The notes below the pieces were generated by a model, which saw only the letters and a program-made list of their open reading frames with translations, was not told the origin of the DNA and made no database searches. A program made the position numbers and the translations under genes. Below are positions 44,526 to 54,563 of a stretch of DNA of 64,000 bases, one piece after another. This stretch comes from Adiantum capillus-veneris. Taxonomy: Eukaryota; Streptophyta; Polypodiopsida; Polypodiales; Pteridaceae. Where the stretch lies: the NCBI GenBank assembly GCA_014529385.2, contig CM043946.1, positions 22,312,577-22,376,576 on the forward strand, in the 5' to 3' direction. How positions within the stretch are numbered: position 1 is the stretch's first letter; each line of letters begins with the position of its first letter.

Positions 44526-47040
44526 CACCCCCTAGTTCAAGTGCTTTGTCATGATTGATGACTAAGGGGCTTGCTCATCCAAAGTCAAAAAGATCCCTAC
44601 AAGGAGGGGGGCGAGCCTACAAGGGGGGGGATGAGAGAGAGCACACACACACACACACACACACAAGGGAAGCCCTAGCTTGAAGAGGCAGCAAGGACAC
44701 TTGTCAAGTTCCTCCCCATGTTGCCCTCATGGTGTGCCTGAAGCCTATTGGTTGGCCACCCAAGGGGTCCAATGATAATTTAGGATATTTAATTAATTGA
44801 TTTTGCATTTATCAAGTCCTCTCTCTTAAAGGGGAAAGGGGAACACTTGTCCCAAGGCTACCCATGTTGCTTGTAATGGCTCCTGCTTGTGATTGGCTGG
44901 GGCCTAGAGGGGTCCAATGAGCTTCAAGCATGAGCTACAAGGGGGGGTCGACCCAAGCAAGCTAGGGGGGTGCTTAGGGGGTATACTCACCCACACACAC
45001 TCACAAACACTCTCATTGTGTGCTATGCAAAGTGCAAGAGCTCCATCTCCTTCTTCAAGCTCCTTGAGAAGTTGAGAGCCTACACCAACTCTCTTGGCTA
45101 TGGAATGCAAATCCGACCAAGAGCTATGCTTCAATGCTTAAGCTTGCCATCTCCTCCTTCTTCATTACTATGCTATTATGTATGCTAGCAAAAAGAGTAT
45201 GATAAATGAGGAACTACTTCTTTCTCCTATGAAATGTTTCTTCTTCCTCTTCCCTACCCTCATTCCCTGCTAGCTCTCTCCACCTTCGAAGGTGTTTGAG
45301 GTCTTGGGATTGAGGCTTGGGATAGTTAATGCTTTCTACAAGTGCATGTTATGCCTATTGCAAGAAGGCTAATGGTTTATTGCAAGTAGATTAATTACTT
45401 AATGCAAGTAGATTAATTGTATTGCAAGGTAGATCAATTATTGCTTTAAGCACAAGTTGATGCATAAAAGTATACATCTTCATGCACTCAAATGATTTAG
45501 GGAACACAAAGATTAATGATGTTCACAAGTTCTTGATTGTTTCCAAGCTAAGATTGATTGTTGAAATTATGCAAAAGCTTGGTGTGTGAACCTTCCATCT
45601 TCATATTGCCAAGGAGGTCTCAAGGAACACAAAGATTGTATTGTACCAAGTCTCTCTTAATGAGAGAATCTATAATACAAATGCCTTTTGGAGGGGGGAC
45701 CGGCTCCACATAAATCCGGTCCTCAACTGTTGTCATATTCTCTACACTCTCTCTCTTGTAAAATTATTGTTCATGCCTAGTTAATTAAGTGTTATGATAG
45801 AGTTGCTACTACCAATTAAGTTCACCCTCTATGCTCTCAAAATTGCTCATTCTAATTCTCTCTTTGAAGTTGTGGGGTTGGGAGCATCTCAAAGTCTACT
45901 TGGAAAGAGTTTGAGAATGTCCAAAAGTGGTTTCTTACAAACTTTCTCCAAGTTAAGACACAAATACCATATATGCTCCTACTTCTTGAGTCGCGATCTC
46001 TTCCAATTGAGGTTATGGGCATGGAAAGGGTTGTGGAGTACATGATAACGATGCAGAAAAACCCCTCACATCAACTTCCTACAATTGCATAGGAAGCAAG
46101 AAAAAAAGTTAAAAAGATGCATGAAAGCAAGATCTTGAGCACGGGATGGATGCAAGACATAAAGAAGTGGTTTGGGAGATGGGATGCATTACACTTGTTA
46201 CATGATGCTTCAATTGACTCCCAAGTGAATGAAGCTTTTCTACAACTCCAATGTATTAAGGTTTGGGAGAAATCCGATGTGTCACGCTTCATACATTACA
46301 CCTGGGGGATTCACTCTATATACAAAACAGGACGCCACCTGCAAGCGGAAAACTTTGATAAAACCCCTATATACAACTCATATTAGGGAATATGACCCCC
46401 TTTTCTACGCTTATAAGACAATCAATGTAGAAAACTATCATACCCCTATCTTACATATAAAATTTAGGTCTCACATGATCTAACTGAGTAAAACTAGTCA
46501 AAGAGCATGCAACATAGTGATTGGACACGTACTAAGGAACCATTTCTATTGATAACTAGATGTACCCTCAATGTGTCTTAATTTGACTTTCAAACTATGT
46601 GTCCCTCCAGCCTGCACTCTAGCTACTCGTCCAATTTTGACCCATCTAAATTACTCAAAAAACATGGTTATAAAGTTGCGTTAGGTTCTCCATGTAAATT
46701 TGCATCTATACAAACTCTTTATAGCTTTCATCCCTCAAAAACTGAACTATAATCAGAAAACAAGAAATTGATACAAAGCAGTGTTAGTTCTTGCATGTAT
46801 CTTTGCAACTATTGACTAACAAGTTTGAGGGAAAACTGTTTTGGAAATCATTTTGAAACACAAAAACTTTCTCTCATTTTTCCCTTTTCTTATCCCCCCC
46901 CCGCCCCAATAAATATGATACCCCCTCCCTTATTTTTAATCTTGGGAGATAAATTATTGGGGCCTACCCCTAACTTATATGGTTATATAACTTGTAAAAG
47001 AACCCCCCTCCCCTGCACTTACGGGGTGCGGTAAGTTTTT
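44526..47040. other. No gene recognised
   Basis: Holds a (CA)n run at 44642-44665, a run of related AATGCAAGTAGATTAATT phrases at about 45375-45440, and short frames (for example 45794-46045 and 46117-46386, plus) that match nothing I know. A C-rich run (about 46892-46905) precedes the LINE end. Part may be an LTR or leader of the element ending at about 44070. Confidence 0.4.
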
Positions 47041-47475
47041 CATGGTGAATCCCCCGGGACATTACACCACCCATATTGCTCCCAACTACAAAACCATGTT
47101 CTTTGCTGAAAGAGGAAATTGTAATCACACTTACATGCTTGAGCCTATCCCCTTTTCAATGATACGCACTATTTTAGCCATTTGGCTTATCTCCCATTCC
47201 CTTCGATGCGAGACAGGGCGTTGGGACAATGGAGAGGAGTCAAATCGTCTGTGCACATTATGCTCACTGCAAGTTTGAGAGTCTAAGTACCACACTACTA
47301 GAGTGCTCAACTTTTGGTCACATCCAAACTTTCTTCTCCCACATTTTCAGCGATGACTTAGACCTACACACTTTCCTCTCCCAGCCACAGTGTGGGCTCT
47401 CCATTGTGACTCTCATCAGCACAATTTTTTTAGCATTGAGAGTCACTCATCAGTCATACACATACTACATCACAT
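47041..47475 (+). pseudogene. LINE C-terminal fragment
   Basis: The frame 47042-47278 ends with RTILAIWLISHSLRCETGRW and RLCTLCSLQV; after a one-base shift at about 47272 it continues as ESLSTTLLECSTFGHIQTFF. This is the pattern of the zinc-binding end of a LINE reverse transcriptase (ETGRW...R.C..C......H.L.EC). No RT core is present upstream. A (CT)n tract follows within 40 bases. Confidence 0.65.
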
Positions 47476-47505
47476 TAACTTTGGTCCCAGAGGATGATAA
47501 TAAAA

Positions 47506-47614
<109 letters not shown>

Positions 47615-47819
47615 CGCGATTGATATGTCTTTAAGAGCCATCGATTTTCATTTAGGCATGCTCTTGTCCCCTCCTCACATCTCAGCTTCGTGCATGGTCC
47701 TCCACCAATTGACTCCTCTTTTGTTGTCTCATCCTCCCCTCTACTATGAGCATGTTGCATCCCATGTTGTGCATAACTATCTAGGTTGCAAGTGTGGATT
47801 GTCCCATGCTGCACATGTT

Positions 47820-47821
<2 letters not shown>

Positions 47822-47903
<82 letters not shown>
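47822..47903. repeat. (CT)n microsatellite, about 80 bp
   Basis: CT repeated with one phase break at 47860. Confidence 0.95.
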
Positions 47904-47906
<3 letters not shown>

Positions 47907-48758
47907 TTGTACTCGCAAATGAAAGGCCTTTCTGCAAGCACAATCACATTTGCTTTCACCTCATAGGCATGTGGCCTTATGAACATGCATGTACGCCATG
48001 AACAAGCAAGAGAGCTAGTGTGTATGTCCAAAATGTCGGCTCTTCAAACGTGTTGATTGCAAAATATACCGAACATGGTTGCTATAAGGAAGCTAGAAGG
48101 AGGGGGGATCTTAGATGCTCCTTAGATGTAATGTATTTTGTTAAAAACAATGCCAATAGGTAGAATGAAAAGTGGGATTTATTTAAGAGCTTCAAAATGA
48201 AAAGTAGAGTCACCTTTCAAAAAAAAGAAAAAATTGCCATACACACAATTGTGAGTGGAGATGTTATATCAACTCAGCAAAGAATGTACAGTGAGCCTCA
48301 AGCACTACATGTGCCTTGACGAGACAACATTTCCAAAATGGGTTTGTACAATTCCCAAGAAAGAGACCTTGATTGTTCCCTGTCTAGGAATTCCACAAAG
48401 ATCTACGGTCTGCTTCCCCCTAGCAGGTACCACCCGAGTGGCCAATGCAACTTTGTCCATGTTTCCATTTCTTCCGCTTGTGCAACTGATCCTACTCTTG
48501 ATCCCATTAAATACATAATTTTAGTGCTTTCATGCACAATGTCATTAAATTGAGCTACCCCAGGGTATAATCATGTTACTTAATATAGCTAAAAATGTTG
48601 TCCCGGACAACGCTAGTTACTTGTGCTCGTTAGCATATCTTGTAAACCAAGGAGCAAGTGTAATTTGAATTTAAAATGTCCATAAAAAATATTATTCATT
48701 CCCTCCCATTTGGGGTGTGGCCTAGTTCTTTAGTTATTGAAGACGATGTAGGGTATTG

Positions 48759-48760
<2 letters not shown>
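47904..48760. other. No gene recognised
   Basis: Short frames only (48255-48518 and 48338-48553 overlap in different phases). AT-rich, no promoter or splice pattern of note. Confidence 0.5.
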
Positions 48761-48815
<55 letters not shown>

Positions 48816-48825
48816 CTCTCTGTGT

Positions 48826-48864
<39 letters not shown>

Positions 48865-48914
48865 ACGCGTGCGTGCACAACACAGGCTCCCTCTCTCTCT
48901 CAAAGTATTGTAGA

Positions 48915-48971
<57 letters not shown>
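48761..48971. repeat. (CT)n(GT)n and (CT)n microsatellites
   Basis: CT at 48761-48821 runs into GT at 48821-48862; a second CT array occupies 48918-48971. Confidence 0.95.
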
Positions 48972-48972
<1 letters not shown>

Positions 48973-49422
48973 ATGTATCCAACATTTTTCAATTAAAAGT
49001 ATTTCATTTACTTTGCAAATATTTAAGGGCTGCATTTTATTAAGTCAAAGAACATTCTAATGGAACGATTGGATTGAAAATCGGACTCTAAAACTACTAA
49101 TTATGACCCTTATTTACTTGAAAACAATAGGTTGATGGGAAACTTAAGCCTCAAGACCGTAACTAAAGATAAAAGTTAAAAGTTGACCTTTTAGGAAAGA
49201 GAGCAATTTAATGAAAGGATGAGTATTTTAAGGAAAAAAAGAGGAAGGAGTTAAGTTTAGAGTTCTTGTCTTGGAAGCCAAGCTTCTTTTAAAATTGGAG
49301 AACCAAAATCGCGCATCGGATTCCGTGTCTGGTAAATTATATTAAAAAAAAAAAGAGAGCCACGAACGTACGCAAACTTATCTCTCTTTTCTTCCCTCTA
49401 TTCTTAGCTGACCTTGAGAGAC
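48972..49422. other. Upstream sequence of the interrupted coding start
   Basis: AT-rich, no frame. It leads to the TATA box at 49423. Confidence 0.5.
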
Positions 49423-49430
49423 TATATAAG
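49423..49430 (+). promoter_or_regulatory. TATA box before the interrupted coding start
   Basis: TATATAAG, about 270 bases before the ATG at 49701. A pyrimidine-rich leader follows, including (CT)n at 49612-49677. It may belong to a host gene or to an LTR promoter. Confidence 0.5.
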
Positions 49431-49607
49431 GACCCCTCTCCCTTCACTTCGAGGACATACAGACATACACTCTTGGAATTAAGCACAAGCTCTCCTACTT
49501 TGATACCTTCTCTCCCTCAACCTCTCTCCCTCAAACTCTTACCTTCAAGCCATCTCCACCTTCAAGTCTTTCTCTACCATTGTGGTGTTGCCTTTGGATT
49601 CTTGAGT

Positions 49608-49611
<4 letters not shown>

Positions 49612-49677
<66 letters not shown>
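49612..49677. repeat. (CT)n in the putative 5' leader
   Basis: About 33 CT units, 24 bases before the ATG at 49701. Confidence 0.95.
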
Positions 49678-49680
<3 letters not shown>

Positions 49681-49700
49681 ATTTTCTCTTTTGCGATACG

Positions 49701-49739
49701 ATGGCCCCGAAGCGAGTGACTCGAAGCTCAAAGGACGCT
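49701..49739 (+). pseudogene. Coding start interrupted by the LTR array
   Basis: ATG followed by MAPKRVTRSSKDA, then the array. The same frame resumes after the array at 61659-61804 (HVAPPP, then a TGA, then KVQRKESTTPNVAQ and so on), ending at a possible splice donor CCG|GTAAG at 61804/61805. The start resembles that of some gypsy gag proteins, but no family can be assigned. The duplicated ACGC(T) at both sides of the array shows that these pieces were once contiguous. Because of the TGA it was either already dead or has since mutated. Confidence 0.5.
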
Positions 49740-50381
49740 GTCGTGTTGTGACACGTACATAGTGGGAACGCATGCTACAAGAGTTATCTTGTAATTTTTT
49801 AGATACATAATTATCTTTCCTATAATTTACATATGCATATTTCAGTATAATAATAAGCCTTCTATCTCATCCTATTATTTTTCTCAAGGGTAACCTATCC
49901 TTACTTTACCATCAGAAAATACTATGGGAAAAGCATCAATAGCTCCGCCTCTTTAACTTGGGGCAAAAAGCATTGATTCTTTATTTCTACTATTTCATTA
50001 TCATCTCTCCCCGCAGTATCCTTATTGCCTACGGGCAAGAATTGGGCTTGGGAGGGAAAATTCTCATCTCTTCTTCTCTCTCCCATCAATAATGGTGCCG
50101 AAGGGTTTCAAGTAAGATGTGTTCTACATTGATGTTTTCTTGATTTCTTGTTGTTTTCATTTTCATCTCTAATCCAACATATATATATGTATCTAATTTC
50201 ATCTCCTTAACCAAACCTATCTCTCGCATTCTTAGTAATTCATCCTCTCTAGGTTCTCTTTGCTACATGTACATCTCTCCCCACAGTATCCTTATTGCCT
50301 ACAGGCAAGAATAGGGCTTGGGAGGGAAACTTCTCATCTCTTCACTTCTCTCATATCAACATTTCTCACATACTATCCTAG

Positions 50382-50600
50382 ATGAATAACCCACATGATG
50401 ATCATTTCTATCGCTTTCACTCTGTACAATCTATTAGAATTAACGTATGGATTAGCCGAAAAATACACTTTCAACAACGTATAGTGTTTCTCTTTGGCCC
50501 AGAAAGGCTTAATGAAATACTTCTATCACCGGATCCCATCATACTACCTCTCATAGACTATAACTTTTCTTTTGACGTAAGCGTAGTTATCTTGCTATGA
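50382..50600 (+). CDS. LTR-borne small ORF a (72 aa), unknown
   Basis: Not recognised. It is 72 codons, begins MNNPHDD and contains RKIHFQQRIVFLFGPERLN and ILPLIDYNFSFDV. Its TGA overlaps the ATG of the next ORF (ATGA). By hand alignment it is similar to that ORF over 62 gap-free positions (about 23 identical), so the two are ancient tandem duplicates. The counterpart in LTR 4 (61029 onward) is broken by a frameshift at about 61165. Whether it is translated is unknown. Confidence 0.4.
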   Translation: MNNPHDDHFYRFHSVQSIRINVWISRKIHFQQRIVFLFGPERLNEILLSPDPIILPLIDYNFSFDVSVVILL

Positions 50601-50809
50601 ACCAAGAGGATTTGTACACACAATTAATCCCAATCACTAGACAAAATATATATATTATGGTAAGAACAAAACTACAATTCCAAAGAATAATTCGTAGCCT
50701 ATTTGGTCAACCAAGATTGAATGCCATTAACTCATCTATTAACCCTTTCATATTACCCATGATACGATATGACCATAGCCTTGATGTTTTCATCTTTGTG
50801 TTATTTTGA
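50597..50809 (+). CDS. LTR-borne small ORF b (70 aa), unknown
   Basis: Not recognised. It contains KLQFQRIIRSLFGQPRLNAI and ILPMIRYDHSLDVF, which align with ORF a. It is intact in both outer LTRs (the other copy is at 61245-61457, with about five residue changes). It starts in the stop codon of ORF a, which could allow reinitiation. It lies inside the intron-like segment of the LTR. Confidence 0.45.
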   Translation: MNQEDLYTQLIPITRQNIYIMVRTKLQFQRIIRSLFGQPRLNAINSSINPFILPMIRYDHSLDVFIFVLF

Positions 50810-50874
50810 CATTCTCTTTTGTGTTCTTTCTATGTGTGTGTGAGTGCAAGAGACAAAGAGTGGGGCTTCTTTGA

Positions 50875-51057
50875 TTGCACTGCTTTCCAAATCCTAGTCA
50901 ACATGGCATCTATGGTTTAACTCCTTCATCTAGTTTTTTTAGAGTTCTCTCACAAACTCTCACAGCCATAAGCCCGGTGCTTTCCCGGCAAGACCGCAAA
51001 TTTCTCGACATATTTTTAGTGAACCCGACGCGAACAAGACGGGGTGAGAGTACATAA
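50875..51057 (+). CDS. Upstream ORF crossing LTR end and primer site, copy 1
   Basis: A 60-codon ORF that ends TAA two bases before the gag ATG. Its last 30 codons (ISPVLSRQDRKFLDIF then LVNPTRTRRGEST) are nearly the same in all three copies, although they cover the LTR end and the primer-binding site. It could control gag translation; the DNA constraint of the primer site explains part of the conservation. Confidence 0.4.
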   Translation: MHCFPNPSQHGIYGLTPSSSFFRVLSQTLTAISPVLSRQDRKFLDIFLVNPTRTRRGEST

Positions 51058-51059
51058 AG

Positions 51060-53426
51060 ATGGTTAGCAAAGTGGAGCAGCTATGTGCTGAAATGAAAGA
51101 GCTTGAAGACAGATGCAAATGGCTTGAAGAAGAAGACCGGATTCAAAAAGAGATTGAAAGCGCTATGCAATCCGTATATAATGAGCTTAATATATTCAAA
51201 GGCTATGATCCAAAAGGATATCTTGAGTGCTATGTGACAGAGATGAGGCTTCAAGAAATTCCACAAGCTCGGATGATTGCAACATTTGTTGAACTTGTGA
51301 GTGATGATTTCAAGCACCAAGTTCAAGACTATGCAAGTGTATATGCAAGCAACTGGGGTGAGTTTTCTTCAGCTATAACACAGGTATGCTCGGAACATCA
51401 AGACCAAGAGATGGAGGAGAGTGGAAGTGGATGTGACCAGCTAGATTTGGTGTCTCCTGTAAGCCATGCAAGTGTCAACACATCCATACAGGCCAATTTA
51501 GAAGCAGTAATAGATGCATATCTTTTGCAAGATGCAAATTTATTGTATGCAGATGAAGCACACATAGTGCAAGCTATTTATGCACGTTTGGGTCTTGTAA
51601 CCTTCGTATCTCAAGATAATGACTCTCATGATGCTATCCAAGCGCCTGAAAAGGCTCAAAGCGACTCAGAGGATGATGCAAACTCGTCGGCTATGATAGA
51701 TGATTTGGACGCTCCTTTTGATTCGTTTAAGGATGCACATGAGTGTATATACAAGGATGAGGATGCTATGGTTTTGACTGAGGATGTGAAGGGAAAACAG
51801 GTGGAAGACGGCTATATTAGTGATGTGCTACAATCTACTTTTGAGCAGATCCAGGAACTTTTACCAAGTTTAGAAGAGCCGGATGCCTATACTGAAGACA
51901 TATACCAGGATGAAGAAGCCATTATCAATGCTTTCCTATGCGAGTTTGATGCATGTGGTACTACCCAAATGGATATGCCTAGCTGCAAAAGTGCTAATTT
52001 AGAGCGGGTGACTGAAAATCTCTTCCTTTTTGAGTATAGCTCTGCTAGTAGCATTGCGGATTGTGAAGTACCTCAGTTCGACGAGGTGTAAGAAGAGGAG
52101 TGCATTGGCAGAGTAATATGTATGTCTTGTATATATGGAGTAGCAGATGTGATATAGATGACTCATGAAATTGTGCCTTATTTAGAGCTAGATGCAGCAA
52201 GCTTTCACAATTCCATGGTAGAGGAAGGAATGACAGATGCAGATTCTCTGCATGAGGATTGGGGTTCTACAGATGAAGCTATGATTCTTCAAGATTCACA
52301 AATCAAAGATAGAAAAGTGTTTGGTTATGCTATAGAGGTTGAAGGGACATTAGAGGATAGAGTAGAAGAGCAAGAAACCTCTTCGGATATGGTCTGTGAT
52401 TGGGGTGATATTTCTTATCTATGTGAAGATGCAAATAAAGATGCTTGCCATAAAGTGCCTACCATACAGGGTTCTAAGAAATTTGGTTGCCTGCAGGTAT
52501 GCAAACAATATCTCAGGCATAAAAGGGATTTAGGTCTTGTGTCACGGGGTATAAATTGCAAGCAGGTTTGTGAGCATCTATCTGCTATGGATAGGAAGGG
52601 TATACATGGTGATTCCTTGAAGCAAGAAGAGGATGCTAGCTCTATGCTGACACCAGAGTCATGTAATGAAGAAGGGTTCTCCCTAGATGAGTGGAGACAT
52701 GATTCAGTTGAAGATAATTTAGCGATGAGTCAAAAAGGAAGAAGGGGTGAAGATATTGTGTCAGAGACTAACTCCAAGGAGGTTTTTGAGCAGTCGGTTA
52801 CAAGTGACCGGGAGCATACCTACCAGGATCATTTGGAAAGGGAATTAGACACCATATTTGAGAGGTAGGCAAAGTTTTATGCTATAAATCTGGAGAGGTA
52901 TTTGGTAAAAGGTGAGAGAATTGATGAGAGGTTTACCATGCACATTTCTGAGGTTTCTCTCGATGTTGAGAAAGGCTATCTAGAGGATTCTTTTGAGAAT
53001 GAAGATGCAGATTCAGACTTCTATACGAAAGAGGTACATATGGATTTACAGGTTGGTCAGAAGGTTGAAGTGCAGTTTCAAAAATCTTTCAAGTATATTA
53101 CAAGAAGCCTGGAACTGTTTTTTGAAGAGGAGGATGAGGAACTTATGTCTCTACGTCATGAAGATTTTGCGCATAATGGAGATTTGTTACAGATGTTTTG
53201 GAGACAGATGTATATAACAATTCCTTCTTATCCGAGAGCAATTAAAAGATGCGGAGAATCTCAATGCTTGATGCAATACAAGTTCTTGAGTTACCCATAT
53301 GATCCTGGAGGAGGTCATGGGATGACAGGGGATACAGTTTCTTTCACAAGTTACCATGAGGTTGGCACATGGCGAAGGATGTGCACGTTTAGAGGGGGTG
53401 GATGTCGTGTTATGACACGTACATAG
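51060..53426 (+). pseudogene. Gag-like ORF, copy 1 (three stops)
   Basis: Same gene as at 54564-56930 but closed by TAA (52089), TAG (52156) and TAG (52866). The open pieces are 51060-52091, 52158-52868 and 52902-53426. Its 5' quarter has private changes, its middle agrees with copy 3 (including the TAA), and its last 600 bases agree with copy 2. The reading frame extends 24 nt into the following LTR, across the purine tract. Confidence 0.85.
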
Positions 53427-54514
53427 TGGGAACGCATGCTACAAGAGTTATGTTGTAATTTTTTAGATACATAATTATCTTTCCTATAATGTACATATGC
53501 ATATTTAAGTATAATAATAAGCCTTCTATCTCATCCTATTATTTTTCTCAAGGGTAACCTATCCTTACTTTACCATCAGAAAATACTATGGGAAAAGCAT
53601 TGATCTTTATTTCTACTATTTCATTATCATTTCGCACCCTAGCTAGATCCTATATCTAGGGTAAACTCCAATATATATATATTCTATGTATTTTTTATAC
53701 TTTTCTTATATTTCTTTTTAAATAGATACTTGGAGGGAATCAAATCCTAGTGGGACACTAGGTGGCATGATTTCAAAGATACACTTATTTTAATGCATAA
53801 TTGCAAGCATGATTACAAAACTTTGTCAAGGAGCAACGCCATGCTTTCATATGGCATGAGGTATTCTTTGGAATTAAATGAAAGTCTAGGCTAAGGGGAC
53901 CACGGGAAGACTTTTGCTGTCAGAAATGGACCCTATTTTGATGAATTTTTTACGCAAGGTTCCAATTCGAATTGGAAAATGATTTTAACATGAAAATCAT
54001 AGCTAATGAGCTTAAGTTTCTGCTCATATTTTTACTTTTTTATTTGGAGCCACAGTTAAGGAGATATGATCAAAATACTGGACCCCAGTCTGCCCACATC
54101 ATGCAGGGACATCTCATTTTCAACTTTTCCAATTCCTGTTCACACTGGCTCCTCTCTTCTTGTGTAAACCCTTGGGGGTTCCCTTCACCTATAAAAGGGT
54201 ACCTCCTCTTCCTTGAAAAGAAACTAAATCATTCAATCTATTGATGAGAAGAATTCTTGAGGGAGTGAGTAGTAATGCCTAATTGTACTTAGCCATTAAG
54301 ATAAGCCCAAGCCTACACTTTCTCCTAGAGGAAGACTAGCCATTCTTGTATGCTATCCTTGGAAGATCAACTCTAATCAAAGAAGGTCTTGCACTTGGCG
54401 TATCAATCAAAGTGGAGTTCTCCCCTCTTCTTCTCTCTCCATCAATAATGGTGCCAAAGGGTTTGTCAACCATAAGCCCGGTGCTTTTCCGGAAAGACCG
54501 CAAATTTCTCGACA
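53403..54514 (+). repeat. LTR 2 (inner type B, 1112 bp)
   Basis: Starts TGTCGTGTTATGACACG. After the shared first part it has about 750 bp not present in type A, with TTCACCTATAAAAGGGTACC as promoter. It then joins directly to the shared end (AAGGGTTTGTCAACCATAAG), where type A has the intron-like insert. Confidence 0.9.
54190..54197 (+). promoter_or_regulatory. TATA box in LTR 2
   Basis: TATAAAAG about 325 bases before the LTR end; the equivalent in LTR 3 (57692) is TTTAAAAG. Transcription would start near 54220 and make gag mRNA of the copy downstream. Confidence 0.55.
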
Positions 54515-54561
54515 TATTTTTGGTGAACCCGACGCGAACAAGCCAGGGTGAGAGTACATAA
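54346..54561 (+). CDS. Upstream ORF crossing LTR end and primer site, copy 2
   Basis: 71 codons (MYAILGRSTLIKEGLALGVS at the start), ending TAA two bases before the gag ATG. The N-terminal part is shared with the copy at 57832-58047, and the C-terminal 30 residues with all three. Confidence 0.45.
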   Translation: MYAILGRSTLIKEGLALGVSIKVEFSPLLLSPSIMVPKGLSTISPVLFRKDRKFLDIFLVNPTRTSQGEST

Positions 54562-54563
54562 AG

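Larger units (their letters stand above)
49739..51010 (+). repeat. LTR 1 (outer type A, 1272 bp)
   Basis: Shares its first about 230 bp and last about 50 bp with the inner type. Its middle is different: two copies of a CTCTCCCC(G/A)CAGTATCCTT segment (about 50007 and 50275), then two small ORFs (50382-50600 and 50597-50809). The segment 50113-50965 has intron-like borders (GTAAGATG...CTCACAG) at the point where the inner type is continuous. Confidence 0.9.

Noticed and set aside
48676-49043. Frames of 83-106 codons on both strands
   Set aside because: Microsatellite translation only.
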